Of a stretch of 64,000 nt of DNA, positions 55,007-64,000 are shown piece after piece. Below the pieces are notes generated by a model. That model had not been told where the DNA came from and ran no database searches. It saw only the letters and a program-made list of their open reading frames with translations. This DNA comes from SAR116 cluster bacterium AG-313-A07 (GTDB lineage: Bacteria > Pseudomonadota > Alphaproteobacteria > Thalassobaculales > Thalassobaculaceae), in contig QBVV01000001.1 of the NCBI GenBank assembly GCA_003284265.1, forward strand, positions 62,001-126,000. Reading direction: 5' to 3'. A program made the position numbers and the translations under genes. The first letter of the stretch is position 1, and every line of letters starts with the position of its first letter.

Positions 55007-55861
55007 ATGAAAATAATTCGGCGATTGAAGGTGGGACTGACAAAATTAGTTGGTTTAACAATTTTGACTTACACTGCAATGACTACAGGTGCTCTGGCCG
55101 CTTTGCCGCGAGAGTGGCAACTAGGTGTCCCTGAACCAGTAAGTCCTGTTGCAGTCCGTATTCACGAATTCCATGACTATCTTTTGTGGTTGATAGCAGC
55201 AATATCACTATTTGTTTTGGTTTTGATGGTGTACGTCTGTTTTAGATTTAAAGCATCGAATAATCCAAATCCTACAAAGACCACACACAACACATTCATC
55301 GAAATCCTTTGGACTGCTGTACCTGTATTGATTTTGGTTATCGTCGCTGTGCCATCATTCAAGACGCTTTATTATGGCGATCGCGCTGTTGACCCAGACA
55401 TGACGATAAAAGTTACAGCAAACCAGTGGTACTGGACATACGAGTACCCGGACCAGAAAGTAACATTCGATAGCTATATGATTCCAAAAGAGGAAATTGA
55501 TCCAAAGACCCAGGCCTACCTTTTTTCAGTTGATAATCCGCTGGTTGTTCCAACAGGAAAAAAGATTCAATTACTCATCACCAGTAATGACGTCATGCAT
55601 TCGTTTTTCCTTCCCTCGGCGGTTGTTCAAATTTATGGGATAAATGGAAGAATTAATGAGGCATGGATGCAGATCGATAAAGAAGGGTGGGTCTATGGCC
55701 AATGCAACCAGATTTGTGGAATTAATCACTCTGCCATGCCGATAGCTGTCAAAGCTGTGTCGGAAAAAGAGTATGAAAATTGGCTAATTGAAGCCAAAAC
55801 TAAATTCGCATCTGCTCCGCCCAAGTTTCGGGTGGCAAGCACTATTGAAAACAAACAGTAA
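55007..55861 (+). CDS. coxB: cytochrome c oxidase subunit II
   Basis: 284 residues with a signal-type N-terminus (cleavage expected after ALAAL near residue 35), then two membrane helices (about 60-85 and 100-125), and a periplasmic CuA cupredoxin domain. CuA ligands are visible as the histidine in DVMHSFFLP and the block CNQICGINHSAM. In the standard CSEICGxNH form the middle residue is glutamate, which also binds the nearby magnesium; here it is glutamine. The aromatic NQWYWTYEYPD is the electron-entry region. It accepts electrons from cytochrome c. First gene of coxB-coxA-ctaB-ctaG-coxC. Confidence 0.96.
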   Translation: MKIIRRLKVGLTKLVGLTILTYTAMTTGALAALPREWQLGVPEPVSPVAVRIHEFHDYLLWLIAAISLFVLVLMVYVCFRFKASNNPNPTKTTHNTFIEILWTAVPVLILVIVAVPSFKTLYYGDRAVDPDMTIKVTANQWYWTYEYPDQKVTFDSYMIPKEEIDPKTQAYLFSVDNPLVVPTGKKIQLLITSNDVMHSFFLPSAVVQIYGINGRINEAWMQIDKEGWVYGQCNQICGINHSAMPIAVKAVSEKEYENWLIEAKTKFASAPPKFRVASTIENKQ

Positions 55862-57472
<1,611 letters not shown>

Positions 57473-57505
57473 AACAGCTTAGAAGAAGTTTAGGGGCTTG
57501 TTATC

Positions 57506-58432
57506 GTGTCCAATACAAGTTTAGCCACTGATACGCTGTCGAAGCCGGCTGGTTCGGTTTGGACGGCGTGCCTCGATTTCGTATCGTTATTGAAGCCGAG
57601 GGTTATGTCCCTTGTAGTCTTCACTGGATTTGTTGGTCTATACCTTGCACCTGGTGATGGAAATCTGGTTCTTCAAACAATCGCTGTGTTATGTATTGCT
57701 ATTGGAGCCGGCGCTTCGGGCGCAATAAATATGTGGTATGATCGAGACATAGACGCGGTTATGTCCAGAACAAAAACACGTGCCATCCCTTCGGGAAAAA
57801 TAACTGCAGAAGCGGCTCTTACATTCGGTATTTTACTTGCTGGTGGGTCCGTTATGGTAATGGGCTTAGCTGTAAATTGGGTCGCAGCTACACTGCTTAT
57901 GGTAACAATTATGTTCTACGTTTTTGTTTACACGGTTTGGCTAAAACGGCGTACCCCCCAAAATATAGTGATAGGTGGTGCAGCTGGGGCATTCCCGCCA
58001 ATGATAGGTTGGGCAGCTGCGACTGGCACGGTCAGTGTTGAATCTATTACATTATTTACAATTATTTTTATCTGGACACCCCCACATTTTTGGGCGTTAT
58101 CGCTGTACAGGAGCGACGATTATAAAGCGGCCGGTGTGCCTATGATGCCACTAGTTCATGGAAGATACGAAACAAAAAAACAGATTTTGCTTTACAGCAT
58201 TGTTCTTTGTCCACTGGGTGTAGCGCCTTTTTGGCTTGGTACTTTGGGGGCTGTATACGGAGCGACTTCGGCAATATTGGGCGTTCTTTTTATAGGGGCT
58301 GCATGGCGGGTTATGAAGAATGATTCGGAGAAGAACTGTAAGCAGCTCTTTGGGTTTTCTATATTTTATCTCTTCTTCTTATTTTTTGCTATGATCGTAG
58401 ACCGGTGTGTTAACTTTAACCCTATCTTGTAA
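57506..58432 (+). CDS. ctaB: protoheme IX farnesyltransferase (heme O synthase)
   Basis: 308 residues from GTG 57506, with eight to nine membrane helices. The prenyltransferase aspartate motif is GAINMWYDRDIDAVMSRTKT, followed by the second conserved region FIWTPPHFWALSLYRSDDYKAAGVPMMP. It farnesylates heme b to heme O, the precursor of heme a for CoxA. It lies between coxA and the small CoxF-like gene. Confidence 0.95.
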   Translation: MSNTSLATDTLSKPAGSVWTACLDFVSLLKPRVMSLVVFTGFVGLYLAPGDGNLVLQTIAVLCIAIGAGASGAINMWYDRDIDAVMSRTKTRAIPSGKITAEAALTFGILLAGGSVMVMGLAVNWVAATLLMVTIMFYVFVYTVWLKRRTPQNIVIGGAAGAFPPMIGWAAATGTVSVESITLFTIIFIWTPPHFWALSLYRSDDYKAAGVPMMPLVHGRYETKKQILLYSIVLCPLGVAPFWLGTLGAVYGATSAILGVLFIGAAWRVMKNDSEKNCKQLFGFSIFYLFFLFFAMIVDRCVNFNPIL

Positions 58433-58449
58433 CGGATTGGACTGCAGGT

Positions 58450-58590
58450 ATGACTGAGGCAACGCAAAAGAAAACAGAAACAGGTCTAGCTTTTCGTGAA
58501 ACTAAACGTGGTCGCAACCTTGCCGTACTTGCTGCGGTTCTTGGGTTTTCTGGATTATTTTATCTGATTACCATAGTACGGATGTTTTAG
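58450..58590 (+). CDS. small membrane protein CoxF-like, cytochrome oxidase operon
   Basis: An open frame of 46 residues, too short for many gene finders, fills the gap between ctaB and ctaG. It starts MTEATQKKTETGLAFRETKR, has a basic segment (RGRNLAVL), and one membrane helix to the end (VLGFSGLFYLITIVRMF). Small single-helix proteins of this size and pattern occur at this place in alphaproteobacterial cox operons (CoxF/CtaG2-type). A role in oxidase assembly is inferred from context only. Confidence 0.8.
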   Translation: MTEATQKKTETGLAFRETKRGRNLAVLAAVLGFSGLFYLITIVRMF

Positions 58591-58591
58591 C

Positions 58592-59185
58592 TTGTCCGTT
58601 CGTTATAAAGATCCACATGTGACAGCTGTGAAGAAGTATAGAACCCTAGGTTTTCTATTAGTATTGATTGCGGGTATGGGTATTTTGAGTTATGCGTCGG
58701 TACCTCTTTATAAGTTATTTTGTCAAGTTACAGGATATGGTGGAACAACGCAGCAAGTGACCGGTCCATCTTCTCAAATACTAGAGCGGAAAATAAAGAT
58801 TCGGTTTGACGCAAACACTAAACCTACATTGGACTGGGATTTTCAACCAGCACAAACATCAATAGATATTTCCGTAGGGCAAAATGCATTGGCTTTTTAC
58901 AAGGCAGAGAATATAGGGAAAGATCCGATAGTGGGTACAGCAACTTTCAATGTCACGCCAGAGAAGGCAGGCGTGTATTTTAATAAAATAGATTGCTTTT
59001 GTTTTGTCGAGCAGTTCTTGGCACCCCGGGAGGCGGTAGATATGCCGGTATCTTTCTTTATTGATCCGGATATTGTTAATGATCCAAATTTGGACGACGT
59101 TACAACCATAACTCTGTCCTACACGTTTTTTCCATCAGAAGACCAATCCCTGGTGGGGAAGACAAAAAAAGAAAATGCAAGTTGA
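58592..59185 (+). CDS. ctaG: cytochrome c oxidase assembly protein CtaG/Cox11
   Basis: 197 residues from TTG 58592, one base after the small gene; GTG 58619 is an alternative start. One membrane anchor (about 17-37) is followed by the periplasmic Cox11 domain. The copper-binding CFCF motif is present as KIDCFCFVEQFL, with LYKLFCQVTGYGGTTQ near the anchor. Cox11 inserts CuB into subunit I. Its position before coxC is the conserved one. Confidence 0.94.
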   Translation: MSVRYKDPHVTAVKKYRTLGFLLVLIAGMGILSYASVPLYKLFCQVTGYGGTTQQVTGPSSQILERKIKIRFDANTKPTLDWDFQPAQTSIDISVGQNALAFYKAENIGKDPIVGTATFNVTPEKAGVYFNKIDCFCFVEQFLAPREAVDMPVSFFIDPDIVNDPNLDDVTTITLSYTFFPSEDQSLVGKTKKENAS

Positions 59186-59264
59186 GACCTTGTTAAAGTT
59201 GTATTAAGAAGCTAATTTTAGCCTACAAATCTTATGGTAGCTTGTAAAAGGGAATGAGAAACTT

Positions 59265-60050
59265 ATGAGCGGTGGACATAGTCATTCTTTTCATCTTGTA
59301 GAGCCAAGCCCATGGCCGGCCCTGGGAGCCATGGCGGGTTTTGTTGCCGCTATAGGCGCGATTATGTTTATGCATGAAAAGCCTTTTGGCGCGGTAATAA
59401 TGGGGGTTGGCTTTATAGCGATACTGATGACGATGGCATTCTGGTGGAGGGATGTGATCAAGGAAGCTGAGCATCAAGGGCACCATACTCCGATAGTTCA
59501 AATCGGTATGCGTTATGGTATGATATTGTTTATAGCTTCGGAAGTGATGTTTTTCCTTGCGTTCTTCTGGGCGTTCTTCGACGCTTCCCTATACCCGGAT
59601 ACAGGAGTTTGGCCACCAGCAGGAATAGAAACATTTAGCGCTTGGGATATTCCTTTGATTAATACCATGATTTTGTTGTTGTCCGGCTGTACGGTTACCT
59701 GGGCACATGCGGCGCTTTTGAAAAACGATCGAGAAAACCTTATAAAAGGGCTCGCTTATACAATACTATTGGGTATAGCGTTCACTGCCTTGCAGATTTA
59801 TGAATACGATCACGCAACATTTAAATTCACCGATGGTATCTACTCATCCACATTTTATCTAGCGACTGGTTTCCATGGGTTCCATGTTTTTGTAGGAACC
59901 TGCTTTTTGATTGTGTGCTGGTTCAGAGCTCGGGCCGGCCATTTTACACCAGAACACCATTTTGGATTTGAAGCGGCTGCTTGGTATTGGCATTTTGTTG
60001 ATGTTGTTTGGTTGTTTCTCTTCATATGTATTTATTGGTGGGGTGGTTGA
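59265..60050 (+). CDS. coxC: cytochrome c oxidase subunit III
   Basis: 261 residues with seven membrane helices. The family-typical sequence is complete: FHLVEPSPWP at the start, GFIAILMTMAFWWRDVIKEA, FIASEVMFFLAFFWAFFDASL with the conserved glutamate, and the closing FEAAAWYWHFVDVVWLFLFICIYWWG. It stabilises the proton uptake pathway of subunit I. It ends the core oxidase genes; after a 268-base gap SURF1 follows. Confidence 0.96.
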   Translation: MSGGHSHSFHLVEPSPWPALGAMAGFVAAIGAIMFMHEKPFGAVIMGVGFIAILMTMAFWWRDVIKEAEHQGHHTPIVQIGMRYGMILFIASEVMFFLAFFWAFFDASLYPDTGVWPPAGIETFSAWDIPLINTMILLLSGCTVTWAHAALLKNDRENLIKGLAYTILLGIAFTALQIYEYDHATFKFTDGIYSSTFYLATGFHGFHVFVGTCFLIVCWFRARAGHFTPEHHFGFEAAAWYWHFVDVVWLFLFICIYWWGG

Positions 60051-60318
60051 TTCTGCCTATTTGTAGATTGCGCCTTAGAAGAAGCTTTCAAACCGTCACA
60101 TTGCAGCAATTTTGATCACAACTGACAAATCTACGCTTCATTGATTTAGTGTTAAGGCGAAGCATACTTTTCAAGATAATGGAGAGATCTGGGGTGATTA
60201 TCCTGGCGCGTTTAGTTTGCGGTTTTCAAATATTGATTAAATTATCAAAATACGGATGGTGCGGGTACATTTTCAACTTGGAAGGGAACTGCATCAAATT
60301 TGGAAGGTTTTTATCTAA
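60051..60318 (+). other. coxC-SURF1 gap, no convincing gene; possible RNA structure
   Basis: Many alphaproteobacteria have a DUF983 gene here; none is recognisable. Only a 48-codon frame (60179-60325) with no family resemblance overlaps the SURF1 start. Two complementary pairs are present: GTAGATT (60063-60069) with AATCTAC (60128-60134), and CGCCTTA (60071-60077) with TAAGGCG (60153-60159). They interleave, which would be a pseudoknot or two alternative folds. Confidence 0.3.
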
Positions 60319-61035
60319 ATGTTAGGTGAGTGGAAATTTAAACCGACGATGGGGCCAACTTTATTTGCCGTTCCAACGTTTGTTATCTTGATACTTCTGG
60401 GTAGTTGGCAGGTCCAACGTATGAGTTGGAAGCAAGAGATCATTACGTCATTTGAGCAACAGATGGCAAAACAGCCGGTTATGCCGCCTTTAGACATAAA
60501 AAAAGATACTGACTGGAGGTATACCCGTGTTAGAGCGACAGGCCGCTTTTTACACGATAAGGAAATCTTGCTGACAGGGCGAACATTTGAGGGAACTGCT
60601 GGTTTTCATGTGGTTACACCTTTCCTATTTGATGGAGGCCGGATTGTTTTAATTAATAGGGGTTGGATCCCAGAGAAACTTCGTGAAAGGAAAAGCAGGC
60701 CTCAAACTACTCCGACGGGTATTGTCGTAATGGAAGGAATTTTGAGAGAGGACAACAGAAAAGGCTACTTTGTTCCCGAAAATGAACCAAAAAATGAGGT
60801 TTGGTTGTACGTTAATACAAAACAAATTGCCGAATATAGGGAGGTTGGTCCAGTTCCCGGTTATTATATCGATGAACTTAGGGCTCCTGGTCCGTATAAA
60901 TTACCGATAGGTGCCGCCGGTAAAATTGAGATAAGAAACGAGCATTTGAAATATGCTGTAACCTGGTTTCTTTTGGCCATTACGTTACTTGCTGTTTATA
61001 TCATATATCATACTCGTAAACGTGAAGATGACTAA
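60319..61035 (+). CDS. SURF1 family cytochrome oxidase biogenesis protein
   Basis: 238 residues, with membrane helices at both ends (about 12-30 and 213-232) and a periplasmic loop between, the SURF1 topology. FVILILLGSWQVQRMSWKQ, GRTFEGTAGFHVVTPF, VLINRGWIPEKLRE and the C-terminal NEHLKYAVTWFLLAITLL are diagnostic. SURF1 helps insert heme a into subunit I. The next gene starts within its last codons (8-base overlap). Confidence 0.93.
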   Translation: MLGEWKFKPTMGPTLFAVPTFVILILLGSWQVQRMSWKQEIITSFEQQMAKQPVMPPLDIKKDTDWRYTRVRATGRFLHDKEILLTGRTFEGTAGFHVVTPFLFDGGRIVLINRGWIPEKLRERKSRPQTTPTGIVVMEGILREDNRKGYFVPENEPKNEVWLYVNTKQIAEYREVGPVPGYYIDELRAPGPYKLPIGAAGKIEIRNEHLKYAVTWFLLAITLLAVYIIYHTRKREDD

Positions 61036-62530
61036 TACTTGTAAAAAATCATACTTCGAATTAACCAAAAAATGGCAACGCGTTGCGGTCCTTTCGGATG
61101 CGATAGCGATGCTTTCTTGGGATCGCCAAGCGATAATGCCTTCTGGTTCTGGTTCTGCACGCGCCGAACAAATAGCTATTCTCTCTGTTTTAAAACATGA
61201 AGAAATAACCGATCCGTTAACATTAGAATTGATAGATAAAGCAGATAAGGCTGAGCTAGATGATATAGAACAGAAAAACTTATTTGAAATTCGGCGTATT
61301 TATCGACATGCTGCAGCCTTGTCTCCTAAGCTGGTCGAAGAACATTCGCGTGCTTGTGCTGCCTGTGAGGGACAATGGCAGTTGGCTCGAAAAGAGAATA
61401 ACTTCCAGGTTGTTGCTGGATCATTAGGGGAAGTTGTTAATTTAACGCAACAGATTGCCGCTATTAAAGCGGAAACATTCAAGTCTAATTCATATGATAG
61501 TCTTTTAGATGAATACGAGCCGGGTGGATCTTCGACGCAAATTGATGCAATTTTTGCTTTATTAGAACCGGCACTGCAAAAGCTCCTTCCAGAAGTAATA
61601 GAGTATCAAGCTGATATTGATTTTCCCACATATTCAACCCCGGTGCCTATTCAGGCTCAAAAGAGTTTAGGTCAAATAATTATGAAGGCACTAGGGTTTG
61701 ACTTCTTGAAAGGTCGCCTCGATACAAGTGTTCACCCCTTTTCAGGTGGCACTCCAGATGATGTCAGAATAACTACACGTTATAATGAGAACGACTGGAC
61801 AGGCAGTTTGATGGGTGTGATCCATGAGACGGGTCATGCTCTGTATGAACAAGGTTTGCCAAGTCGTTGGCGAGGACAGCCTGTGGGGTCTGCAAGAGGG
61901 ATGGTGGTTCATGAGAGTCAATCACTATTAATGGAGATGCAAGTTTGCCGCTCTCTGGAGTTTTTTAAGTTTTTGGCCCCCATCATAGCAAAAGAATTTA
62001 TGGTGCGAGGAGATCAGTGGAAAGCCGATGAACTAAGTAAGAATTCAAAACGAGTTATTCCTAACTTCATTAGGGTTGATGCGGACGAAATCACCTACCC
62101 CCTCCACATTATACTTCGTTATAAACTAGAGAAGGCCCTCATGCGCGATGATCTGTCAGTTCCGGATTTACCTGATGCATGGAACGAAGCATTTGAATCG
62201 AGTTTTGGGACGCGACCGTCGGATGATTTGCAGGGTTGCCTACAAGATATACACTGGTATGACGGAGCATTTGGTTACTTCCCTACCTATACTCTTGGTG
62301 CTTTGGCTGCTGCTCAACTATTCTCTGCGGCTAGAAAAGATCACCCAGAACTATTGGCACAAATTTCAAAGGGACATTTTTCTACACTGTTGAGTTGGCT
62401 GAGAAAAAACGTACATAGCATCGGAAGTGCGCTTAGTACCGAAGAAATATTGATTAAAGCGACGGGAAGCTCACTATCGACAACGGCCTTTTTGGCACAC
62501 TTGAACAGTAGATATCTCGGTAAAGCGTGA
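61028..62530 (+). CDS. M32 family carboxypeptidase
   Basis: 500 residues from ATG 61028, the usual M32 length; an upstream in-frame start would overlap SURF1 further. The zinc site HExxH is MGVIHETGHALYEQG near residue 270, and the family-specific HESQSLLMEMQVCRS follows about 30 residues later. IRVDADEITYPLHIILRY and WYDGAFGYFPTYTLG complete the pattern. It removes C-terminal residues from peptides, probably in recycling. It overlaps the end of SURF1 and so is read with the cox operon, but has no known link to it. Confidence 0.92.
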   Translation: MTNTCKKSYFELTKKWQRVAVLSDAIAMLSWDRQAIMPSGSGSARAEQIAILSVLKHEEITDPLTLELIDKADKAELDDIEQKNLFEIRRIYRHAAALSPKLVEEHSRACAACEGQWQLARKENNFQVVAGSLGEVVNLTQQIAAIKAETFKSNSYDSLLDEYEPGGSSTQIDAIFALLEPALQKLLPEVIEYQADIDFPTYSTPVPIQAQKSLGQIIMKALGFDFLKGRLDTSVHPFSGGTPDDVRITTRYNENDWTGSLMGVIHETGHALYEQGLPSRWRGQPVGSARGMVVHESQSLLMEMQVCRSLEFFKFLAPIIAKEFMVRGDQWKADELSKNSKRVIPNFIRVDADEITYPLHIILRYKLEKALMRDDLSVPDLPDAWNEAFESSFGTRPSDDLQGCLQDIHWYDGAFGYFPTYTLGALAAAQLFSAARKDHPELLAQISKGHFSTLLSWLRKNVHSIGSALSTEEILIKATGSSLSTTAFLAHLNSRYLGKA

Positions 62531-62537
62531 AAAACTT

Positions 62538-62555
62538 ATTAGAAGACTAATTTTT
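62538..62555 (+). terminator. weak terminator-like hairpin after the M32 gene
   Basis: ATTAG-AAGA-CTAAT forms a 5-bp AT-rich stem followed by four T on the plus strand. It overlaps the stop codon of the convergent gene. The stem is weak, so function is uncertain. Confidence 0.25.
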
Positions 62556-63437
62556 CGAGACGAAACGGGCAAGGATATCTGTCACATCTTCAGCTGTTTT
62601 TCCTTTTTTCCTTTTTTCCACAATTTCTTTACCCAAAATAGACTTTTCCACAACCATGTATGTTTCTGCTACGCCATGGAAAAGCTTCTCCGATAAATTA
62701 TTGTCATCGAAAGTTTTTGCTATTTCCTCCATTTCTCCCACCCACCGATAGGCTTTGGGGCACATATCTGGCAGCCACCTTTTCATATGATTAAAAAGAT
62801 TGGGTTGGCTAGAATTTAACTCTTGGGCGAACGCATCCTCTACACCTTCTAACTTAGCAATGATCATTGAATTTATTGCTATGGCCGTTAGTCCTTTTGT
62901 CATAGCCGCGTATGACATTTTTATGGCAGAGGCGGAACCTACTTCATTCCCTAAGCTCCGGAAGTCAAGTCCTGTTGCGTTTAAGGAGGTAAGCTCTTGC
63001 GAATTTGGTCCAGAAACGTACAAGCGAGGGCTATCATTTTTGGGTGCTCTAGGCGGTCCCCCAATGATTCCGCCATCGATAAATTCTAATCCGACCTTAC
63101 TGGCTCTCTGAGCCGCATTCTTTCCCGTGTTTGGCGAGATTGCATTAAGATCCACAATAATTGGTCTCGAGGAGTACTTGGTGGCCTTTTTTGCTAGAGT
63201 TTCAATAAACTCAATAGCCTTATCTGGTCTCATAATCGATAGTATTACATCAACGTTATTGAACAAATTATCTATATCTCCCACATCTTCAATTCCTGCC
63301 TCTTGGGACAATGTTTTTGTTCTTTCTGAACGCCCTTCCAAGGCAGACACGACCCTATAACCGCCTTCAACAAGTAGTCTACCAATCCCATGTCCCATGT
63401 CTCCGGGTGACTGGATAGCTATTGTCTTGATATTCAT
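62547..63437 (-). CDS. NAD(P)-dependent dehydrogenase, 6PGD/HIBADH-like with DUF1932 domain
   Basis: 296 residues. An N-terminal Rossmann fold (about 1-160) begins TIAIQSPGDMGHGIGRLLVEGG, a GxxGxG variant, and carries VDVILSIMRPDKA and EFIDGGIIGGPPRAP. The C-terminal helical DUF1932 domain contains the conserved lysine region SAIKMSYAAMTKGLTAIA. The family includes beta-hydroxyacid and phosphogluconate-type dehydrogenases; substrate is unknown. It is transcribed alone, divergent from thrC and convergent with the M32 gene. Confidence 0.82.
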   Translation of the reverse strand: MNIKTIAIQSPGDMGHGIGRLLVEGGYRVVSALEGRSERTKTLSQEAGIEDVGDIDNLFNNVDVILSIMRPDKAIEFIETLAKKATKYSSRPIIVDLNAISPNTGKNAAQRASKVGLEFIDGGIIGGPPRAPKNDSPRLYVSGPNSQELTSLNATGLDFRSLGNEVGSASAIKMSYAAMTKGLTAIAINSMIIAKLEGVEDAFAQELNSSQPNLFNHMKRWLPDMCPKAYRWVGEMEEIAKTFDDNNLSEKLFHGVAETYMVVEKSILGKEIVEKRKKGKTAEDVTDILARFVSKN

Positions 63438-63490
63438 AGTTTTAATCCTTTTATTTTATGGGTAGCACCATCATTCTTGCAAGACGGCGA

Positions 63491-63520
63491 AGCCAAGGCT
63501 AGTGTGGCCAAATATTGGCT
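63491..63520 (+). promoter_or_regulatory. thrC leader with mutually exclusive hairpins
   Basis: AGCC-AA-GGCT (63491-63500) and GCCAA-ATA-TTGGC (63507-63519) can each fold; in addition AGCCAA (63491-63496) is exactly complementary to TTGGCT (63515-63520). The last arm ends two bases before the GGAG of thrC, so the alternative folds could expose or cover the ribosome binding site. Confidence 0.35.
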
Positions 63521-63532
63521 CTGGAGATACTC

Positions 63533-64000
63533 TTGAAATATATTAGCACGCGGGGGATTGCCCCGGAATTAGATTTTGATGATGTTCTTATCACAGGGTT
63601 AGCTCGAGATGGCGGACTTTACGTGCCCAAAGAGTGGCCAAAATTTAGCAAGAATGAAATTGAATCCATGCGAGAATTATCGTACGCGGACCTATCAATT
63701 CAAGTTATGAAAGCATTTATTGGCAATAGTATCTCAAGTGATGACTTTGATGCGCTGGTCCGTGATACCTATGACAAATTTGGACATCCAGCTGTAGCAC
63801 CGTTGAAGCAGTTAAAAAATAATCTGTGGCTGTTAGAGTTGTTTCATGGTCCAACGCTTGCCTTCAAAGACTACGCCATGCAGATCCTTGGAGGGTTATT
63901 TGATGAAGCACTTCAAAGACGCAAAAAGCGAACAACAATAGTTGGTGCAACATCGGGCGATACAGGGTCAGCTGCTATTGAAGCGTGCAGAAATAGGGAG
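63533..64000 (+). CDS. thrC: threonine synthase, 5' part (runs off the window)
   Basis: 156 codons are open to the right edge without a stop. The gene starts at TTG 63533, six bases after GGAG. The sequence begins MKYISTRGIAPELDFDDVL and LARDGGLYVPKEWP, as in threonine synthases, and the PLP lysine is in HGPTLAFKDYAMQ (about residue 110), followed by the glycine/serine loop GATSGDTGSAA. It converts O-phosphohomoserine to threonine. The complete protein would be about 460-480 residues. It lies downstream of the oxidase region, as in many alphaproteobacteria, but is separated by the M32 and DUF1932 genes. Confidence 0.93.
   Translation, partial: MKYISTRGIAPELDFDDVLITGLARDGGLYVPKEWPKFSKNEIESMRELSYADLSIQVMKAFIGNSISSDDFDALVRDTYDKFGHPAVAPLKQLKNNLWLLELFHGPTLAFKDYAMQILGGLFDEALQRRKKRTTIVGATSGDTGSAAIEACRNRE

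Noticed and set aside
60179-60325. 48-codon frame between coxC and SURF1
   Set aside because: No binding site, no family resemblance, and it overlaps the SURF1 start; a DUF983 remnant was considered but the cysteine pattern does not match.

Overview
The window is chromosomal DNA from an AT-rich alphaproteobacterium. The gene orders are alphaproteobacterial signatures: irr next to fabA-fabB-fabI; pnp/rpsO-truB-rbfA-infB-ylxR-nusA-rimP; trmB-metK-lnt-corC-ybeY-phoH-miaB; tsaB-rimI-olsB/plsC; nfu, trpS, murJ and glnD in series; ubiA divergent from rsmE-gshA; and tldD divergent from a mitochondrial-type aa3 oxidase operon (coxB-coxA-ctaB-small ORF-ctaG-coxC-SURF1). Ornithine-lipid genes, the plant/alphaproteobacterial type of glutamate-cysteine ligase and an Irr regulator agree. 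A marine Rhodospirillales- or SAR116-like lineage is a reasonable guess from the low GC and compact spacing, but the sequence does not prove it. No rRNA, tRNA, CRISPR array, prophage or insertion sequence was seen.

Layout. 1-7.1 kb: a small lipoprotein, a GAF-class III cyclase, a hydratase-family enzyme, a lipase-like hydrolase, then coaBC-dut-moeB and an SH3 protein. 7.1-13.1 kb: a rubrerythrin / Fe-S oxidoreductase / DUF3501 operon with a perfect Irr-box-like palindrome at its promoter, then irr, then fabA-fabB-fabI for unsaturated fatty acid synthesis. 13.1-23.5 kb: a glycerophosphodiesterase, pnp, rpsO and the nusA-infB translation/transcription operon, which has a terminator-like hairpin in its leader. 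23.6-34.4 kb: tRNA and ribosome maturation genes (trmB, ybeY, miaB, rimI, tsaB), metK, lipoprotein acylation (lnt) and ornithine-lipid-type acyltransferases. 34.5-42.9 kb: two envelope hydrolases, nfu, trpS, murJ, glnD.

43.1-48.7 kb is the only clearly accessory part. It holds a FAD amine oxidase-like enzyme, a major facilitator transporter with two tandem Lin0512-family proteins, and, divergently, a VOC enzyme, an M20 amidohydrolase and an ABM monooxygenase. The divergent promoter region carries a 9-bp inverted repeat, and no regulator gene is nearby. 48.7-54.7 kb: DUF350 protein, ETF-beta-type lysine methyltransferase, ubiA, rsmE, gshA, tldD. 55-63.4 kb: cytochrome oxidase and its assembly factors, an M32 carboxypeptidase and a DUF1932 dehydrogenase. 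The 5' part of thrC runs off the right edge.

Points most worth a second look: (1) the Irr-box/promoter arrangement and intra-operon hairpin of the rubrerythrin operon; (2) paired loss of both acidic ligands of the non-redox Mg site of cytochrome oxidase (Glu to Gln in CoxB, Asp to Asn in CoxA); (3) a class III cyclase with adenylate-type specificity residues but no transition-state arginine; (4) the tandem Lin0512 pair with a diverged signature; (5) the nusA-operon leader hairpin; (6) the inverted-repeat operator of the accessory locus. Many genes appear to start at TTG or GTG; starts were chosen from Shine-Dalgarno spacing and family length where possible.
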